Shown: positions 27,526 through 36,078 of the stretch, piece by piece
How the letters are laid out: each line of letters opens with the position of its first letter
Position numbering within the stretch: position 1 is the stretch's first letter
Assembly (NCBI RefSeq): GCF_000185905.1
Contig: NC_014923.1
Coordinates: forward strand, 3,991,501 to 4,055,500
DNA length: 64,000 nt
DNA from: Mesorhizobium ciceri biovar biserrulae WSM1271
Lineage (GTDB): Bacteria; Pseudomonadota; Alphaproteobacteria; Rhizobiales; Rhizobiaceae
Reading direction: 5' to 3'
Program-made: the position numbers and the translations under genes
Notes under the pieces: generated by a model
Seen by the model: only the letters and a program-made list of their open reading frames with translations
The model's database searches: none
Told to the model about the DNA's origin: nothing

Positions 27526-27548
27526 AAAGCCCGGACAGGCCGGGCTTT
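27526..27548 (-). terminator. rho-independent terminator of the rpiA-DUF2059 operon
   Basis: A 9-bp stem (aaagcccgg / ccgggcttt) with a 5-base loop; on the minus strand it runs into TTTTCTTTTG. It lies 35 bases after the stop of the DUF2059 gene. Confidence 0.85.
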
Positions 27549-27582
27549 CGCAGTAGGCCGCCAGGCCATTTGAAAATGCGGG

Positions 27583-28185
27583 TCAGTTGTTGTCCGCGGG
27601 GGCCGCGCCGTCGGCAGGCGCTGCGCCATCGGCCGGAGCGGCGGCTCCGTCGGCGGGCGCGGCAGGTGCTGCCTGCGCCTTTGCCTTGGCGGCTGCGGCC
27701 AGCGTTTCGCCGACCTGCTGGGCGAGATCGCGGCCGAGGCCGTTCTGCCAGATGTCGGCTGCCTTGACCAGTTCGCGGGTCACCGTCGGGCCGCTATCGA
27801 GCAGCTTCTTGCCCGAATCGGAATTGTAGAAGGCGGCGATGTCGGTCAGTTCCTTTTCGGAGAACACTTTCGCGTAGGCGAGTGCTGCTTCCTTCTCGAG
27901 GTCGGCGCGGCGCGAGGCCAGCGCCAGAGCCTTCTCGTTGATCGTCTTGCCGATCAGTTCCTGCATGTCCGGGTTCTTCTGGATCAGCTGCGATTCGAGC
28001 GCCGCGGCTGCCTGCGGCAGGATGTTGTCGAACGGGTCGGTCGCGTGGATCGCAGCGACCGCCGCGCGGGCGGCCTTCAGGTGCGCTTCCGTGACATCCT
28101 GCGAAAACGCCGGCGACGAGAAGGCGAAAACGGCCGAGGCCGCCAGAAGGACGGAAAGGCTGCGAACCCGGTTATGCAATGTCAT
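27583..28185 (-). CDS. DUF2059 domain-containing secreted protein with Pro-Ala-Asp-Gly repeats
   Basis: A 200-residue exported protein: signal peptide MTLHNRVRSLSVLLAASAVFAFSSPAFS, a helical DUF2059 domain (about 85-150; EKELTDIAAFYNSDSGKKLL is its hallmark), and a C-terminal low-complexity tail of four imperfect PADGAA units ending PADNN. Function unknown. The ATG at 28183-28185 lies inside the end of rpiA (14-base overlap), so the two are translationally coupled. Confidence 0.85.
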   Translation of the reverse strand: MTLHNRVRSLSVLLAASAVFAFSSPAFSQDVTEAHLKAARAAVAAIHATDPFDNILPQAAAALESQLIQKNPDMQELIGKTINEKALALASRRADLEKEAALAYAKVFSEKELTDIAAFYNSDSGKKLLDSGPTVTRELVKAADIWQNGLGRDLAQQVGETLAAAAKAKAQAAPAAPADGAAAPADGAAPADGAAPADNN

Positions 28186-28903
28186 GATCGGTAGAACTCC
28201 CTGGTTTTCGGGCGGCATGGACGGTTTGGATACCGTCGCCGCCGGCGATGATGGCCGCTGAAGCCAGCCCGATGAAAAGACCATGCTCGACCACGCCCGG
28301 AATGGCGTGGAGAGCATTCGAAAGCGCTCTTGTATCCGGAATGCGGCCAAAAGATGCATCGAGGATAAAATGGCCGCCGTCTGTAACAAAAGCCTGCCCG
28401 CCCGTCATCCTCAATGTGACCGGTCCGGAAAGACCGAGCTTTTCAGCCGCCGCGGCAACCGCGATTTCAGTGGCGCGCAGGCCGAACGGATTGACTTCGA
28501 TCGGCAGGGGAAAACGGCCGAGCGTCTCGACCATCTTGGAGCGGTCGGCGATGACGATCATGCGCTGGGACGCCGCGGCGACGATCTTCTCGCGCAGCAG
28601 CGCGCCGCCGCCGCCTTTGACCAGGGTCAGTTCCGGGTCGACTTCGTCGGCGCCGTCGACGGTGAGATCCAGCTCTGGCGTTTCCTCCAGCGTCGACAGC
28701 GGCACGCCAAGCTCGCGGCACAGCAATGCGGTGCGCTCCGAAGTCGGCACGCCGATGATCGCCATGCCGGTTGCAACCTTTTCGGCAAGCAGCCGCACGA
28801 ACTCCTCGGCCGTGGTGCCGGTGCCGATGCCGAGTCGCATGCCGTCGCTTACATGGGCGAGTGCTGCCCGCGCGGCTTCGACCTTCAACTGCCTTGCATC
28901 CAT
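28172..28903 (-). CDS. rpiA: ribose-5-phosphate isomerase A
   Basis: A 243-residue enzyme of the non-oxidative pentose phosphate pathway, interconverting ribose 5-phosphate and ribulose 5-phosphate. Family motifs: LGIGTGTTAEEFVRLLAE near residue 25, LDLTVDGADEVDPELTLVKGGGGALLREK near 80 (catalytic Asp and Lys/Glu region). I chose the ATG at 28901-28903 (MDARQLKVEAARAAL); the frame is open much further upstream without homology. First gene of a two-gene operon with DUF2059. Confidence 0.95.
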   Translation of the reverse strand: MDARQLKVEAARAALAHVSDGMRLGIGTGTTAEEFVRLLAEKVATGMAIIGVPTSERTALLCRELGVPLSTLEETPELDLTVDGADEVDPELTLVKGGGGALLREKIVAAASQRMIVIADRSKMVETLGRFPLPIEVNPFGLRATEIAVAAAAEKLGLSGPVTLRMTGGQAFVTDGGHFILDASFGRIPDTRALSNALHAIPGVVEHGLFIGLASAAIIAGGDGIQTVHAARKPGSSTDHDIA

Positions 28904-29011
28904 GTCGGTTATTGCCCCGGAAATTCGCTGTCGGGCTCGTAGCATTTTTGCCGGTCCGGTCAAAGCCCCAGGCGGCGGGTCCCCAGGTGATCCGGCGTAG
29001 GAATTATTTCC

Positions 29012-29093
29012 TTGACCGGTGAGTGCAGCTATGCTACATTTTTGCCCATGGTGCTGATTTGCGCCAACAGCCCGCCGTCGAGGCGGGTTTTTT
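29012..29093 (+). ncRNA. possible short RNA with its own promoter and terminator
   Basis: A sigma-70-like promoter (TTGACC at 29012-29017, 17-base spacer, TACATT at 29035-29040) precedes a strong terminator (cccgcc / ggcggg with a 5-base loop, then six T, 29071-29093). No open reading frame lies between them. A transcript starting near 29047 would be only about 47 bases. It could be a trans-acting small RNA or an attenuated leader of gph, which starts 130 bases further on. I do not recognise a named family. Confidence 0.4.
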
Positions 29094-29222
29094 AATAGCG
29101 GCGTCCAGCCGCGAATGCCCGGCCTGATAAGCAGGCCCCGCCTGAACGAGCCGGCCCAGCGCTTGCCTCGACGCGCCGCAGCCGCTATCGCCTGCCCATT
29201 GCACACCTGCCTAGGACAGACC

Positions 29223-29906
29223 ATGACCCAACCGATCATCGTGTTCGACCTCGACGGTACGCTGATCGACACAGCGCCGGACCTGCTCGACAGCCTGAAC
29301 CACAGCCTTGCCGCCAGCGAGATCGCGGCGGTCGACGAAGCCGGCTTCAGGCGCTTTGTCGGTCACGGCGGCCGGGTGATGATCGAGCGGGCGCACGCCG
29401 CCCATCAGCGATCGCTTGCCGTCGAGGAGCACGACCGGCTGCTGAAACTTTTCCTCGACCACTACACGCTCAACATCCCTGGCAAGTCACGCCCCTACCC
29501 CGGTGTCGTCGAGGCGATCGCGCGCTTCGAGGAGGCCGGCTATACCCTCGCCATCTGCACCAACAAATACGAAGCCAACTCGCTGGCGCTGATCGAGGCG
29601 CTCGGCCTGACCAAACATTTCGCGGCGATCGCCGGCCAGGACACGTTCGCCTTCCGTAAACCCGACCCGCGCCATTTGATCGAGACCATAAAGCTGGCCG
29701 GCGGCGACCCTCACCGCGCCCTGATGGTCGGCGATTCGCAAACCGACATCGACACGGCGAAAGCCGCCGGCATTCCGGTGGTGGCGGTCGATTTCGGCTA
29801 CACCGACCGCCATGTGCGCGAATTCGAACCCTCGGCGGTGATCTCGCATTTCGACGCGCTGACGCTCGACCTGGCGCAAAGGCTGATTGCTGCCGCCGGA
29901 AACTGA
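29223..29906 (+). CDS. gph: HAD family phosphatase, phosphoglycolate phosphatase-like
   Basis: A 227-residue HAD hydrolase. Motif I IIVFDLDGTLIDTAPDLLDS (nucleophile Asp near residue 9), motif II ICTNK near 112, motif III K near 145 (FRKPDPRH) and motif IV MVGDSQTDIDTAKAAGI. This fits Gph, which removes 2-phosphoglycolate formed in DNA repair, but related substrates are possible. Start at ATG 29223; the frame is open to 29115 without homology. Confidence 0.85.
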   Translation: MTQPIIVFDLDGTLIDTAPDLLDSLNHSLAASEIAAVDEAGFRRFVGHGGRVMIERAHAAHQRSLAVEEHDRLLKLFLDHYTLNIPGKSRPYPGVVEAIARFEEAGYTLAICTNKYEANSLALIEALGLTKHFAAIAGQDTFAFRKPDPRHLIETIKLAGGDPHRALMVGDSQTDIDTAKAAGIPVVAVDFGYTDRHVREFEPSAVISHFDALTLDLAQRLIAAAGN

Positions 29907-30035
29907 CCGGAAGGCGGCGGGAGACAGGGCGCAAAGCACAGCAAAACCGATCCTCGTCAGAACGCCGGACAGCGCCTTGACTTCCCGCACCTGCCTCCCT
30001 TATATCGCGGCTCGCTTGGCCTTCGGGCAACGAGC

Positions 30036-30110
30036 GGGCGATTAGCTCAGCGGGAGAGCACACCCTTCACACGGGTGGGGTCGCAGGTTCAATCCCTGCA
30101 TCGCCCACCA
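30036..30110 (+). tRNA. tRNA-Val (anticodon CAC)
   Basis: Full cloverleaf: acceptor GGGCGAT/ATCGCCC, D-arm GCTC/GAGC, anticodon arm CACCC-TTCACAC-GGGTG with anticodon CAC, T-arm GCAGG-TTCAATC-CCTGC, and encoded CCA. Its last 50 bases are duplicated at 49170-49219, so it is the attachment site of the genomic island; the gene itself stays intact. Confidence 0.97.
30061..30110 (+). repeat. attL: 3' end of tRNA-Val
   Basis: Fifty bases from the anticodon stem to CCA, identical to 49170-49219. Starting in the anticodon arm is usual for tyrosine-integrase target sites. Confidence 0.93.
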
Positions 30111-30172
30111 AACTTTTTAACAAAACCAAGGCGTTACAGCAGTATAGGCGCAGGATTGCGATCCGCTCTGGC

Positions 30173-30197
30173 CCCGGGTCGTCACCGGGTCGTCACC
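30173..30197 (+). repeat. left copy of the 25-bp island-end repeat
   Basis: Two tandem copies of an 11-base unit (gggtcgtcacc) within 25 bases that are identical to 49033-49057; a third partial unit follows here. It lies 63 bases inside attL. Possible arm-type integrase or excisionase binding site. Confidence 0.6.
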
Positions 30198-30214
30198 GGG
30201 TATGTCTGCACCGG

Positions 30215-31225
30215 CTATTTTGGGTCGGCAGTCCCCCTACTGCGTTTGGGTCTACGACGATCTGAAACGGATTTCGCTTTTTGTACGAAATAGAGCCAGC
30301 CATAATCGTCGGTCAGCTTCGCCTGATGCCGCAGTTCTAAGATCTCACCAATCAGCGACAACGGGTTTGGGAAGGGGCCAGTAGGAATCTGCCCGATGAG
30401 CAGGCTGATAATGGATTTGCTGACACTTGGCTTAACTTGCTTCGATAGCTCCTCCAGCGTTCTGAGGTAATGCTCGCCGAGGATCATTTCTTCGTCTGAC
30501 CAAGGGCTGAACCCTGATACAAGCCGAGTCATCTCCGCTCTGAAGGCTGATATATGTGGGTCCCGCCGCAACTCAATGATCTCGTCCCAACTGAACGCAC
30601 TGAAGTCGGGAAACGAACTCGTCTCCTGTGACCGGCCAAGCAAAATTGTAAGTTCTTCAGTCTGTTGCTCCGGGCGTCTATGATCGTTTTCTATCTCCAA
30701 TAGGGTAGCGTGAGCTTCTGAAAAGACTCCCATGATCGACGGATCATACCTTCGAACCTCCGCCAGCAGAGCTGCGTCTTGAGCGACAAACTGAGGGATG
30801 TTCGACCAAGTGTTGCCAATTCGCCCGGCTTCAACTTCCCCCTCAGTTACATCAAATGTTCGCGAAACGATTTTCCGTGTGACGCTTAAGGACTGCTTCG
30901 ATTCAGCCAAGCGTCGAGAGTATTCAGACGCTCGAAAAGGATTGAAATCGGAAAAGCTGGCCGACAGCTCGCGCACGTCCGGGAAGAGCGATACGAACGA
31001 GTGATTGGTAGCGAGCTGCGACGCTACATCTCTGTCCATGGACGCCCAAGAAGCAACGAGCTCGGCATTGGTGAAGTTGAAGGCATCAGCCAGCCCGCCG
31101 TAAAGCCCAGAGTGAAAAAATACGTATTCGTGCAATACAGCCGCATTCTTGAGCAAAGACGAAGGAGCGACTCCGCATTTTGCCGTAATATCAATGCCTA
31201 TATTTGTCAGAAGCCCGTTCATCAT
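30215..31225 (-). CDS. unknown island protein
   Basis: A 336-residue soluble protein with no motif I recognise. It has no signal peptide or membrane segment, is mainly helical by composition, and ends in a basic tail (SDRRRPKRSRGTADPK). The hydrophobic stretch NAAVLHEYVFFHSGLYGGLADAF is near residue 27. It is the leftmost gene of the island, next to attL, a place where cargo is often exchanged. Its GC content and codon use are less extreme than in flanking core genes. Confidence 0.55.
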   Translation of the reverse strand: MMNGLLTNIGIDITAKCGVAPSSLLKNAAVLHEYVFFHSGLYGGLADAFNFTNAELVASWASMDRDVASQLATNHSFVSLFPDVRELSASFSDFNPFRASEYSRRLAESKQSLSVTRKIVSRTFDVTEGEVEAGRIGNTWSNIPQFVAQDAALLAEVRRYDPSIMGVFSEAHATLLEIENDHRRPEQQTEELTILLGRSQETSSFPDFSAFSWDEIIELRRDPHISAFRAEMTRLVSGFSPWSDEEMILGEHYLRTLEELSKQVKPSVSKSIISLLIGQIPTGPFPNPLSLIGEILELRHQAKLTDDYGWLYFVQKAKSVSDRRRPKRSRGTADPK

Positions 31226-31361
31226 ATTCCCCAGCCAACGCCACTTGCCGCTTTACAATTTGTCAGTGAAAGCGCCGTACATGCCCAAATCGAAAGGCCA
31301 GCTTCGTTTCGCCCGCGCACCTTCGCTGTTTGCCCCATCGGTTGGCGTGGCACCTTAAAAT

Positions 31362-32441
31362 CTAAAGACGGTACTCGAAGGCGAGCGCATTCAATCGATC
31401 TTCCTCCACTTGCCAAGGCGAGAAAGCGGTTAACTCACCTCCTCTCGGGCTGGTTTCTCCTTCCAACAGCTGTATCCCGTGCACCACCAGCAGGGCGTTG
31501 CGCGGATGGCAGGTTCGATGGAGTGCGACTTCATTGCGGGTAAGAAGCACGCTGATCAGTCCTCCTGTGGTTCCCTTGACTTCAATCGCCCAATCTTCGC
31601 CACCACGTTGCGCGCGGAAATCACAGCTGTCGGTAGCCGACACATTCTTGTACGTGAAGCCTTCGTCCTTCAGCCATCGCTCGGCAAATCTCATAGCATG
31701 GAGTTCGACGAGCTTTCGCATCGGAGCGCTCATGCGTCCCTGACCCTTAGGTCGCTCCTTAAGCGGCGAGGACGTCCTTTCGAGCTCATCATAAAGCCCC
31801 AGCATTTCGGCGCTAATGCTGCCAGGGGCAACGCCAGACTCCTGTGCCTCGTAGAGCTTGGCCAACGGCCCCATAAAGCGCACTAGGTCGGCGAACAGGA
31901 TATCTTCGGTCGGGATGCGTCCTTTCGGATAGAACTTGGAGGCAACAGTTGTTCGCTCATAGCCGCGTGCAAGATCGAACGCGCCAAGGTCGACACCGAG
32001 GCGGATACCAGAATCCGCCGCAAACTCAGACCCAAGGACGCTGGCCGCCCAACGCATAAGCTCGGCAACCTCGGCGTCGCTCCGATTTACGAAGCCTGTT
32101 CCAACGATTTGCGTCGAGCCATGACTCAAGCAAAGAGACGCACCCGACCCGTCGGGATGGAAGAGATAAACCACGTACCAGCCACTGGTAGCGGAGGGCG
32201 ACCTAGATTCCGAGAACCAACGCACCCATGGAATGCGAGACATTTGGCCTTGATTGTCCTTGCCCTCTGATCTGGCGTCTGTGCCGTACTTGCCGAGTGC
32301 TGCTCTGAGCACGGTACTGCGGGACGCCAACTCTGCCGGGAGTGCCCTCCGAATAAGAACACCGCGCCGGTCCATGTCCGGCGTCTTACTCGCGCTGTAG
32401 TTTGCCTGCAGCGACACTATTTCTTGAATTGTCTCTCGCAT
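31362..32441 (-). CDS. MrcB_N-like / DUF3883 protein, putative modification-dependent restriction factor
   Basis: A 359-residue protein. Residues about 5-170 resemble the MrcB N-terminal (DUF3578) domain, which binds modified DNA in McrBC-type systems (IPWVRWFSESRSPSATSGWY, then VVYLFHPDGSGASLCLSHGS). The C-terminal part resembles DUF3883, a PD-(D/E)XK-like nuclease fold, with core WAIEVKGTTGG near residue 295. No AAA+ GTPase is present, so it would be a single-chain restriction-like effector. I chose the ATG at 32439-32441 (MRETIQEIVSLQ). Likely anti-phage cargo, by inference from the domains. Confidence 0.65.
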   Translation of the reverse strand: MRETIQEIVSLQANYSASKTPDMDRRGVLIRRALPAELASRSTVLRAALGKYGTDARSEGKDNQGQMSRIPWVRWFSESRSPSATSGWYVVYLFHPDGSGASLCLSHGSTQIVGTGFVNRSDAEVAELMRWAASVLGSEFAADSGIRLGVDLGAFDLARGYERTTVASKFYPKGRIPTEDILFADLVRFMGPLAKLYEAQESGVAPGSISAEMLGLYDELERTSSPLKERPKGQGRMSAPMRKLVELHAMRFAERWLKDEGFTYKNVSATDSCDFRAQRGGEDWAIEVKGTTGGLISVLLTRNEVALHRTCHPRNALLVVHGIQLLEGETSPRGGELTAFSPWQVEEDRLNALAFEYRL

Positions 32442-32611
32442 CAATTTTTCCAGACCGCTTGCTCGCCTACCATCAGATCGGCCTAGGATCGGCCAAGCAG
32501 CCCAGCGTCTCTGCTTCGCCGCGCGGCCATGTTGCCGCATCTTAGACATTCCGAGCGACTATTTTTTCTAACTACGCGCTTTTGCCGAATTGGCAGGCGG
32601 AAATCGAGAGC

Positions 32612-33028
32612 TCAATTCCTCGGCACCTTGTGAATTTCCAGCCTAACAGGGGCACCTCTGTCGCAGCTGGTACATAGCAGGGATCTTTCGAGCGAACTAA
32701 ACAAGGCACCTTTGCCGTACCTGCGGATAAGGGAGGCAGGTTTTACTTCCGCGTGATGCGAGCACTTTCTGCACCAAGCCCGCAGGCTGTGCCACTCGCG
32801 TAGATCTCCCAGCGACACATCCAGTCCAGCATGCACGCTCTCGTCGACAATGGTCTGCGGCGGGATACTCACCTCACCGGGCGTAATGATTTTCTCCATC
32901 ACATGTCGGCTGTTGTAGTGGATAAGGAGTATCCCCGGCCGACGCCTAATGGCTGCCTGCCACACCGCAAGGCCGAGAGCGGAAAGCTTGGCGGGTTCGG
33001 CTTCGCTCGGCCCCATCAGCAGTCGCAT
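32612..33028 (-). CDS. small protein with two CxxC pairs
   Basis: A 138-residue protein (MRLLMGPSEAEPAKLSALGL...) whose C-terminal half has two CxxC pairs about 35 residues apart (AWCRKCSHH, LLCTSCDRG), which suggests a zinc ribbon. Function unknown. The start is uncertain because the frame is open to 33121, where it would overlap the divergent small gene. Confidence 0.45.
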   Translation of the reverse strand: MRLLMGPSEAEPAKLSALGLAVWQAAIRRRPGILLIHYNSRHVMEKIITPGEVSIPPQTIVDESVHAGLDVSLGDLREWHSLRAWCRKCSHHAEVKPASLIRRYGKGALFSSLERSLLCTSCDRGAPVRLEIHKVPRN

Positions 33029-33088
33029 TTGGTTTTGCCTCGTCCATCGTGAAGACGGCGAACGATATCTTTCAGTAGGAAGGCACCC

Positions 33089-33382
33089 ATGACCCGCTCG
33101 ACCTTCGCAGAAGAACTCCAAAGCGCTTCCGACCGAATTGCGGATGTATCCCGCGCCAATCTTCAGGTCATGCTTCGGCGGGCGGGGCTGATGATCAGGA
33201 ATACTGACGGCATCGACCTCGATCCCAGAGTGGACGAAGCGCTGTCGGGCATCTCAGCCGAGATGGAGATTTCGAAAGCTGACCTGATCGGGACGATCAT
33301 CGCAGATTGGCTTGTCGCTAACGCCTATTTGCCGGTGCTGTACGCAATCGATGATGAAAGCGTCGTGGATGGCAACGCGTAA
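33089..33382 (+). CDS. small unknown island protein
   Basis: A 97-residue acidic protein with a good ribosome binding site (AGGAAGG, 5 bases before the ATG). The segment SAEMEISKADLIGTIIADWLV near residue 52 could be a helix-turn-helix or ribbon-helix-helix core, but this is weak. Possible transcriptional regulator; unproven. About 267 bases without a gene follow, in lower-GC DNA. Confidence 0.45.
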   Translation: MTRSTFAEELQSASDRIADVSRANLQVMLRRAGLMIRNTDGIDLDPRVDEALSGISAEMEISKADLIGTIIADWLVANAYLPVLYAIDDESVVDGNA

Positions 33383-33649
33383 GTGGGCATCGTGATGAAC
33401 TCGCCGAGACATCAGGATGAATACGCCGACTTGGATTCGTGGCGAGGTCCGTAGATCGCTAAAGCGGCTGATTGCCACCGAACATTGCCCGGAGAGAGAA
33501 CGCCAAGGACGGAAGCAGAGCTTTCCATCACTGCGATATTATCCCCGCACTTGCGTCCAACCATTGTCTGAGCAGGAAACGACTTTCTGACCGGGAGTTT
33601 TTACTATAACATTAGCGACATCTGAAATTATAGGCGGAGGGCTGCGGCT

Positions 33650-34480
33650 ATGCCTCGGCAATGGATAATTGTTGCGTCACTGCAAATTTCCCTGATTGCT
33701 CTTGTCTATGGACTTGCACCGGTCCCATCTGCCTTCGCAAAATGCGGTATTGTCGAGCCATGCCAGCTCAACCCCATTAAAAAACAGGTAGATAAGGCGA
33801 GAAAACAGTTAGATAAGGCTGGTCAAGCCGCAGCGAAGGCCACAAGCAAAGCAAAGCGCGACGCAGCGAGGGCCACAAGCAAAGCAAAGCGCGACGCAGC
33901 GATTGCGGCGAGCAAAGCAAAGCGAGACGCTGCGATTGCGGCGAGTAAAGCAAAAAAAGACGCTGAGATTGCGGCCAAGAAAGCAGCGCAAGACGCTGCG
34001 AATGCTACCAAGACTGCCGTTCAAGCTGTCGCCGATGCACTTAACGAGCTTCAAGCAAACTTTTTGACCGGCCCTGCGCTGGAGCATGCCATCCGAGCTT
34101 CGCACAACTCTGCCATTAAGGGTTCAATGCCAATTCCTCCAGAAATTCAGAAGCAACTGAAAGGATACTCAACCAAGGATTCCATGAAAGTGGTCCGCTA
34201 CAAGATAAAGGACAAAGGTTTCGTCAATCTTGCACGGCTGCTTGAACAAGGTGGATTCGCAGACGCCGTCACATTAATTGATGTTGTCGTCTTTCGGGGT
34301 CCAGGCGAAGCGGCCGATCCTTCTATTTGGGCCCATGAACTAAAGCATGTCGAGCAATATCAAGCTTGGGGTGTACGCAGATTCGCGATACGATATGCTC
34401 GAAACTCAGGTAGCGTAGAAAAGCCGGCCTATGCAAAAGGGAACGGTTTTCTGGCTTGGCAAAAGTCGAAGGGTCAATAG
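33650..34480 (+). CDS. secreted repeat protein with DUF4157-like HELKH motif
   Basis: A 276-residue protein with three parts. A signal peptide (about 1-30, ending PSAFA) is followed by CGIVEPC. Residues 62-116 form a Lys/Ala/Arg-rich coiled repeat of five 11-residue units (ATSKAKRDAA and variants). The C-terminal part has a zinc-metallopeptidase-like motif HELKH at 229-233 inside WAHELKHVEQYQAWGVRRFA, as in DUF4157-type domains. Probably exported. The gene lies in lower-GC DNA and is clearly foreign to the chromosome. Substrate unknown. Confidence 0.6.
   Translation: MPRQWIIVASLQISLIALVYGLAPVPSAFAKCGIVEPCQLNPIKKQVDKARKQLDKAGQAAAKATSKAKRDAARATSKAKRDAAIAASKAKRDAAIAASKAKKDAEIAAKKAAQDAANATKTAVQAVADALNELQANFLTGPALEHAIRASHNSAIKGSMPIPPEIQKQLKGYSTKDSMKVVRYKIKDKGFVNLARLLEQGGFADAVTLIDVVVFRGPGEAADPSIWAHELKHVEQYQAWGVRRFAIRYARNSGSVEKPAYAKGNGFLAWQKSKGQ
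33836..34000 (+). repeat. five tandem 33-bp coding repeats
   Basis: Five in-frame 33-base units encoding 11-residue Lys/Ala-rich segments. Copies 1 and 2 (33836-33868, 33869-33901) are almost identical at the DNA level; copies 3 to 5 diverge progressively. This pattern indicates recent expansion at the 5' side. Confidence 0.85.
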
Positions 34481-34528
34481 CCTCGATTGAAAGTCGAGAT
34501 ACTCTGCCACTGTCGTATGAAGCCCGAA

Positions 34529-35389
34529 CTATGGTTCTTCCCGGAAGTCCTGTAGCGAGGCATGTCGAAGGTCTTCCTCGCCCCGCAGGTGCTTCACACG
34601 GCCGATCAGTCCCGGCTTGACCCATTGCGTCGCCGGCCGCTTGATGCCCTGCGGTGGCGGCCCTGCGTGCTCCTGAACGCGTTTCCAGAGTCTCTCGCGC
34701 AATTCCCGATTCAAGGTGATGAACGCCGAACCGACGTACCGACCTGTGCCGCGTTCAGCCATCAGCGCGAAGGCCGGCTTGCCTGCCTCACGCTCGACTC
34801 CGAGTAGGTCGAACTCGCCAACTGCAAAGCACTTGACTTTCAGCCAGCTGGTCGACGGTCCGCTGCGATATTTACTGTCCCGACGTTTCGACACCATGCC
34901 TTCAAGTCCGGCTTGGTCGACAAGGTGATAGACTGCACTCGCCTCCCCCGGTAGCGCTTGGCTGAACTGGATGCGTATGTCGGGCGGGATCATACCCTCC
35001 AAGATTTCGCGCCGGTCCTCCAGCGCCATATCGCACAGGTCGTGGCCGTTGAGATGCAGAAGATCGAATGCAACAAAATAGAGGTCGTGCTGCCGGCGAG
35101 TGATAGCCTTGCGCAGCTCTGCGAAATCGGAAAGTCCGGCGGCATTCAAAACGATGATCTCGCCGTCAATGATGGCGTTTTCGACATTGAGCAATGCCGC
35201 CGCCGCCGCCAGATCACGATATTTCGATGACCAGTCGAGTCCGCGCCGGGTGAAAATACGTGCGCCTCCCTCGTCGATGATCATCTGCGAGCGGTAGCCG
35301 TCGAATTTGACTTCATGAATCCAGTCCCCGCCCTCGGGTGGCCTATCGACCAAGGTCGGCATCAGGGGCTCAATGAACTTCAAACGCAT
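34529..35389 (-). CDS. stand-alone ATP-dependent DNA ligase (LigD ligase-domain type)
   Basis: A 286-residue protein that seals nicks in DNA, of the LigD ligase-domain type. The adenylation motif is EVKFDGYR (K28), followed by the family segments IIDGEIIVL, DLYFVAFDLLHLNGHDL, GLEGMVSKR and TSWLKVK. A C-terminal OB-fold part (RYVGSAFITLNRELR) is present. No polymerase or nuclease domain is fused or adjacent and no ku gene is seen, so it is not a complete NHEJ set. Preferred ATG at 35387-35389. Common accessory cargo in rhizobial islands and plasmids. Confidence 0.8.
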   Translation of the reverse strand: MRLKFIEPLMPTLVDRPPEGGDWIHEVKFDGYRSQMIIDEGGARIFTRRGLDWSSKYRDLAAAAALLNVENAIIDGEIIVLNAAGLSDFAELRKAITRRQHDLYFVAFDLLHLNGHDLCDMALEDRREILEGMIPPDIRIQFSQALPGEASAVYHLVDQAGLEGMVSKRRDSKYRSGPSTSWLKVKCFAVGEFDLLGVEREAGKPAFALMAERGTGRYVGSAFITLNRELRERLWKRVQEHAGPPPQGIKRPATQWVKPGLIGRVKHLRGEEDLRHASLQDFREEP

Positions 35390-35502
35390 GAACGCACTCG
35401 CGAAACCGCGATTCAATCCGTTCAGCTAATTTAGATTCCAATAATGTACCAGTCTACGACCTGAACGCCCCGCGCCGAAAATACCCGAGCGAGCGGCAAC
35501 GC

Positions 35503-36078
35503 CTATTTTTGCGGGTCCCAGTCTGACACTTTGGTAGGTTCTAGCGGACGCAGGCCACCCCTCATTGTGCCGAGTGCTGCTGCAGCAGTTGCTTCTTGCG
35601 CCGCTTGGAATTCTTTGTCGGCGGCAGTGTCGATGAGCAGTTTCTGAAGCTTTACGATGTCATAGTCTCGCCAAACTACGAGCGCCATGCGCGCCAAGGC
35701 CAAGACCATACCACCCGCCAACCCCCCTGAAACCGACCGCCGCACCCATTCGGGCCAAAGCGCGGTCGCAGGTGGCGTGACAACGACTAGATAGATCAGG
35801 GTTCCAACTAGGGCTACATTGATGCCAAGGATCGACAGGTATTCCTGCTGCAATTTTACTATTTTGGCTGTGAGGTTCTTCCGCCCCCTCGGGTCAAGGC
35901 TTTTCCAATCTAGCGTTGGCATGCCTCGATTCAGCCTCACCAACACAGCAGCCGCCATTATGGAGAGTGCAACCGTAGTGGGTTGAAACGCCGTAAATAG
36001 ATATTGCAGATCAACGCGCCATGCAGCCAACCCGATGGCGCAGGCGAGCGCGAAGACCGTGATTATCCTGAAGGTCAT
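35503..36078 (-). CDS. small membrane protein of an unknown two-gene unit
   Basis: A 191-residue protein with four likely membrane segments (MTFRIITVFALACAIGLAAW; YLFTAFQPTTVALSIMAAAVLV; LSILGINVALVGTLIYLVVV; VSGGLAGGMVLALARMALVV) and a soluble C-terminal helix. Function unknown. Its ATG overlaps the TGA of the preceding 345-residue gene by 4 bases (ATGA, 36075-36078), so the two are co-translated. Soluble sensor plus membrane effector is one plausible reading, but it rests only on topology. Confidence 0.6.
   Translation of the reverse strand: MTFRIITVFALACAIGLAAWRVDLQYLFTAFQPTTVALSIMAAAVLVRLNRGMPTLDWKSLDPRGRKNLTAKIVKLQQEYLSILGINVALVGTLIYLVVVTPPATALWPEWVRRSVSGGLAGGMVLALARMALVVWRDYDIVKLQKLLIDTAADKEFQAAQEATAAAALGTMRGGLRPLEPTKVSDWDPQK

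Noticed and set aside
33836..34000. Regular repeats as a CRISPR array
   Set aside because: Units are contiguous, in frame and without spacers; no cas genes.
34529..35389. A full NHEJ operon
   Set aside because: No ku gene and no polymerase or nuclease domain.
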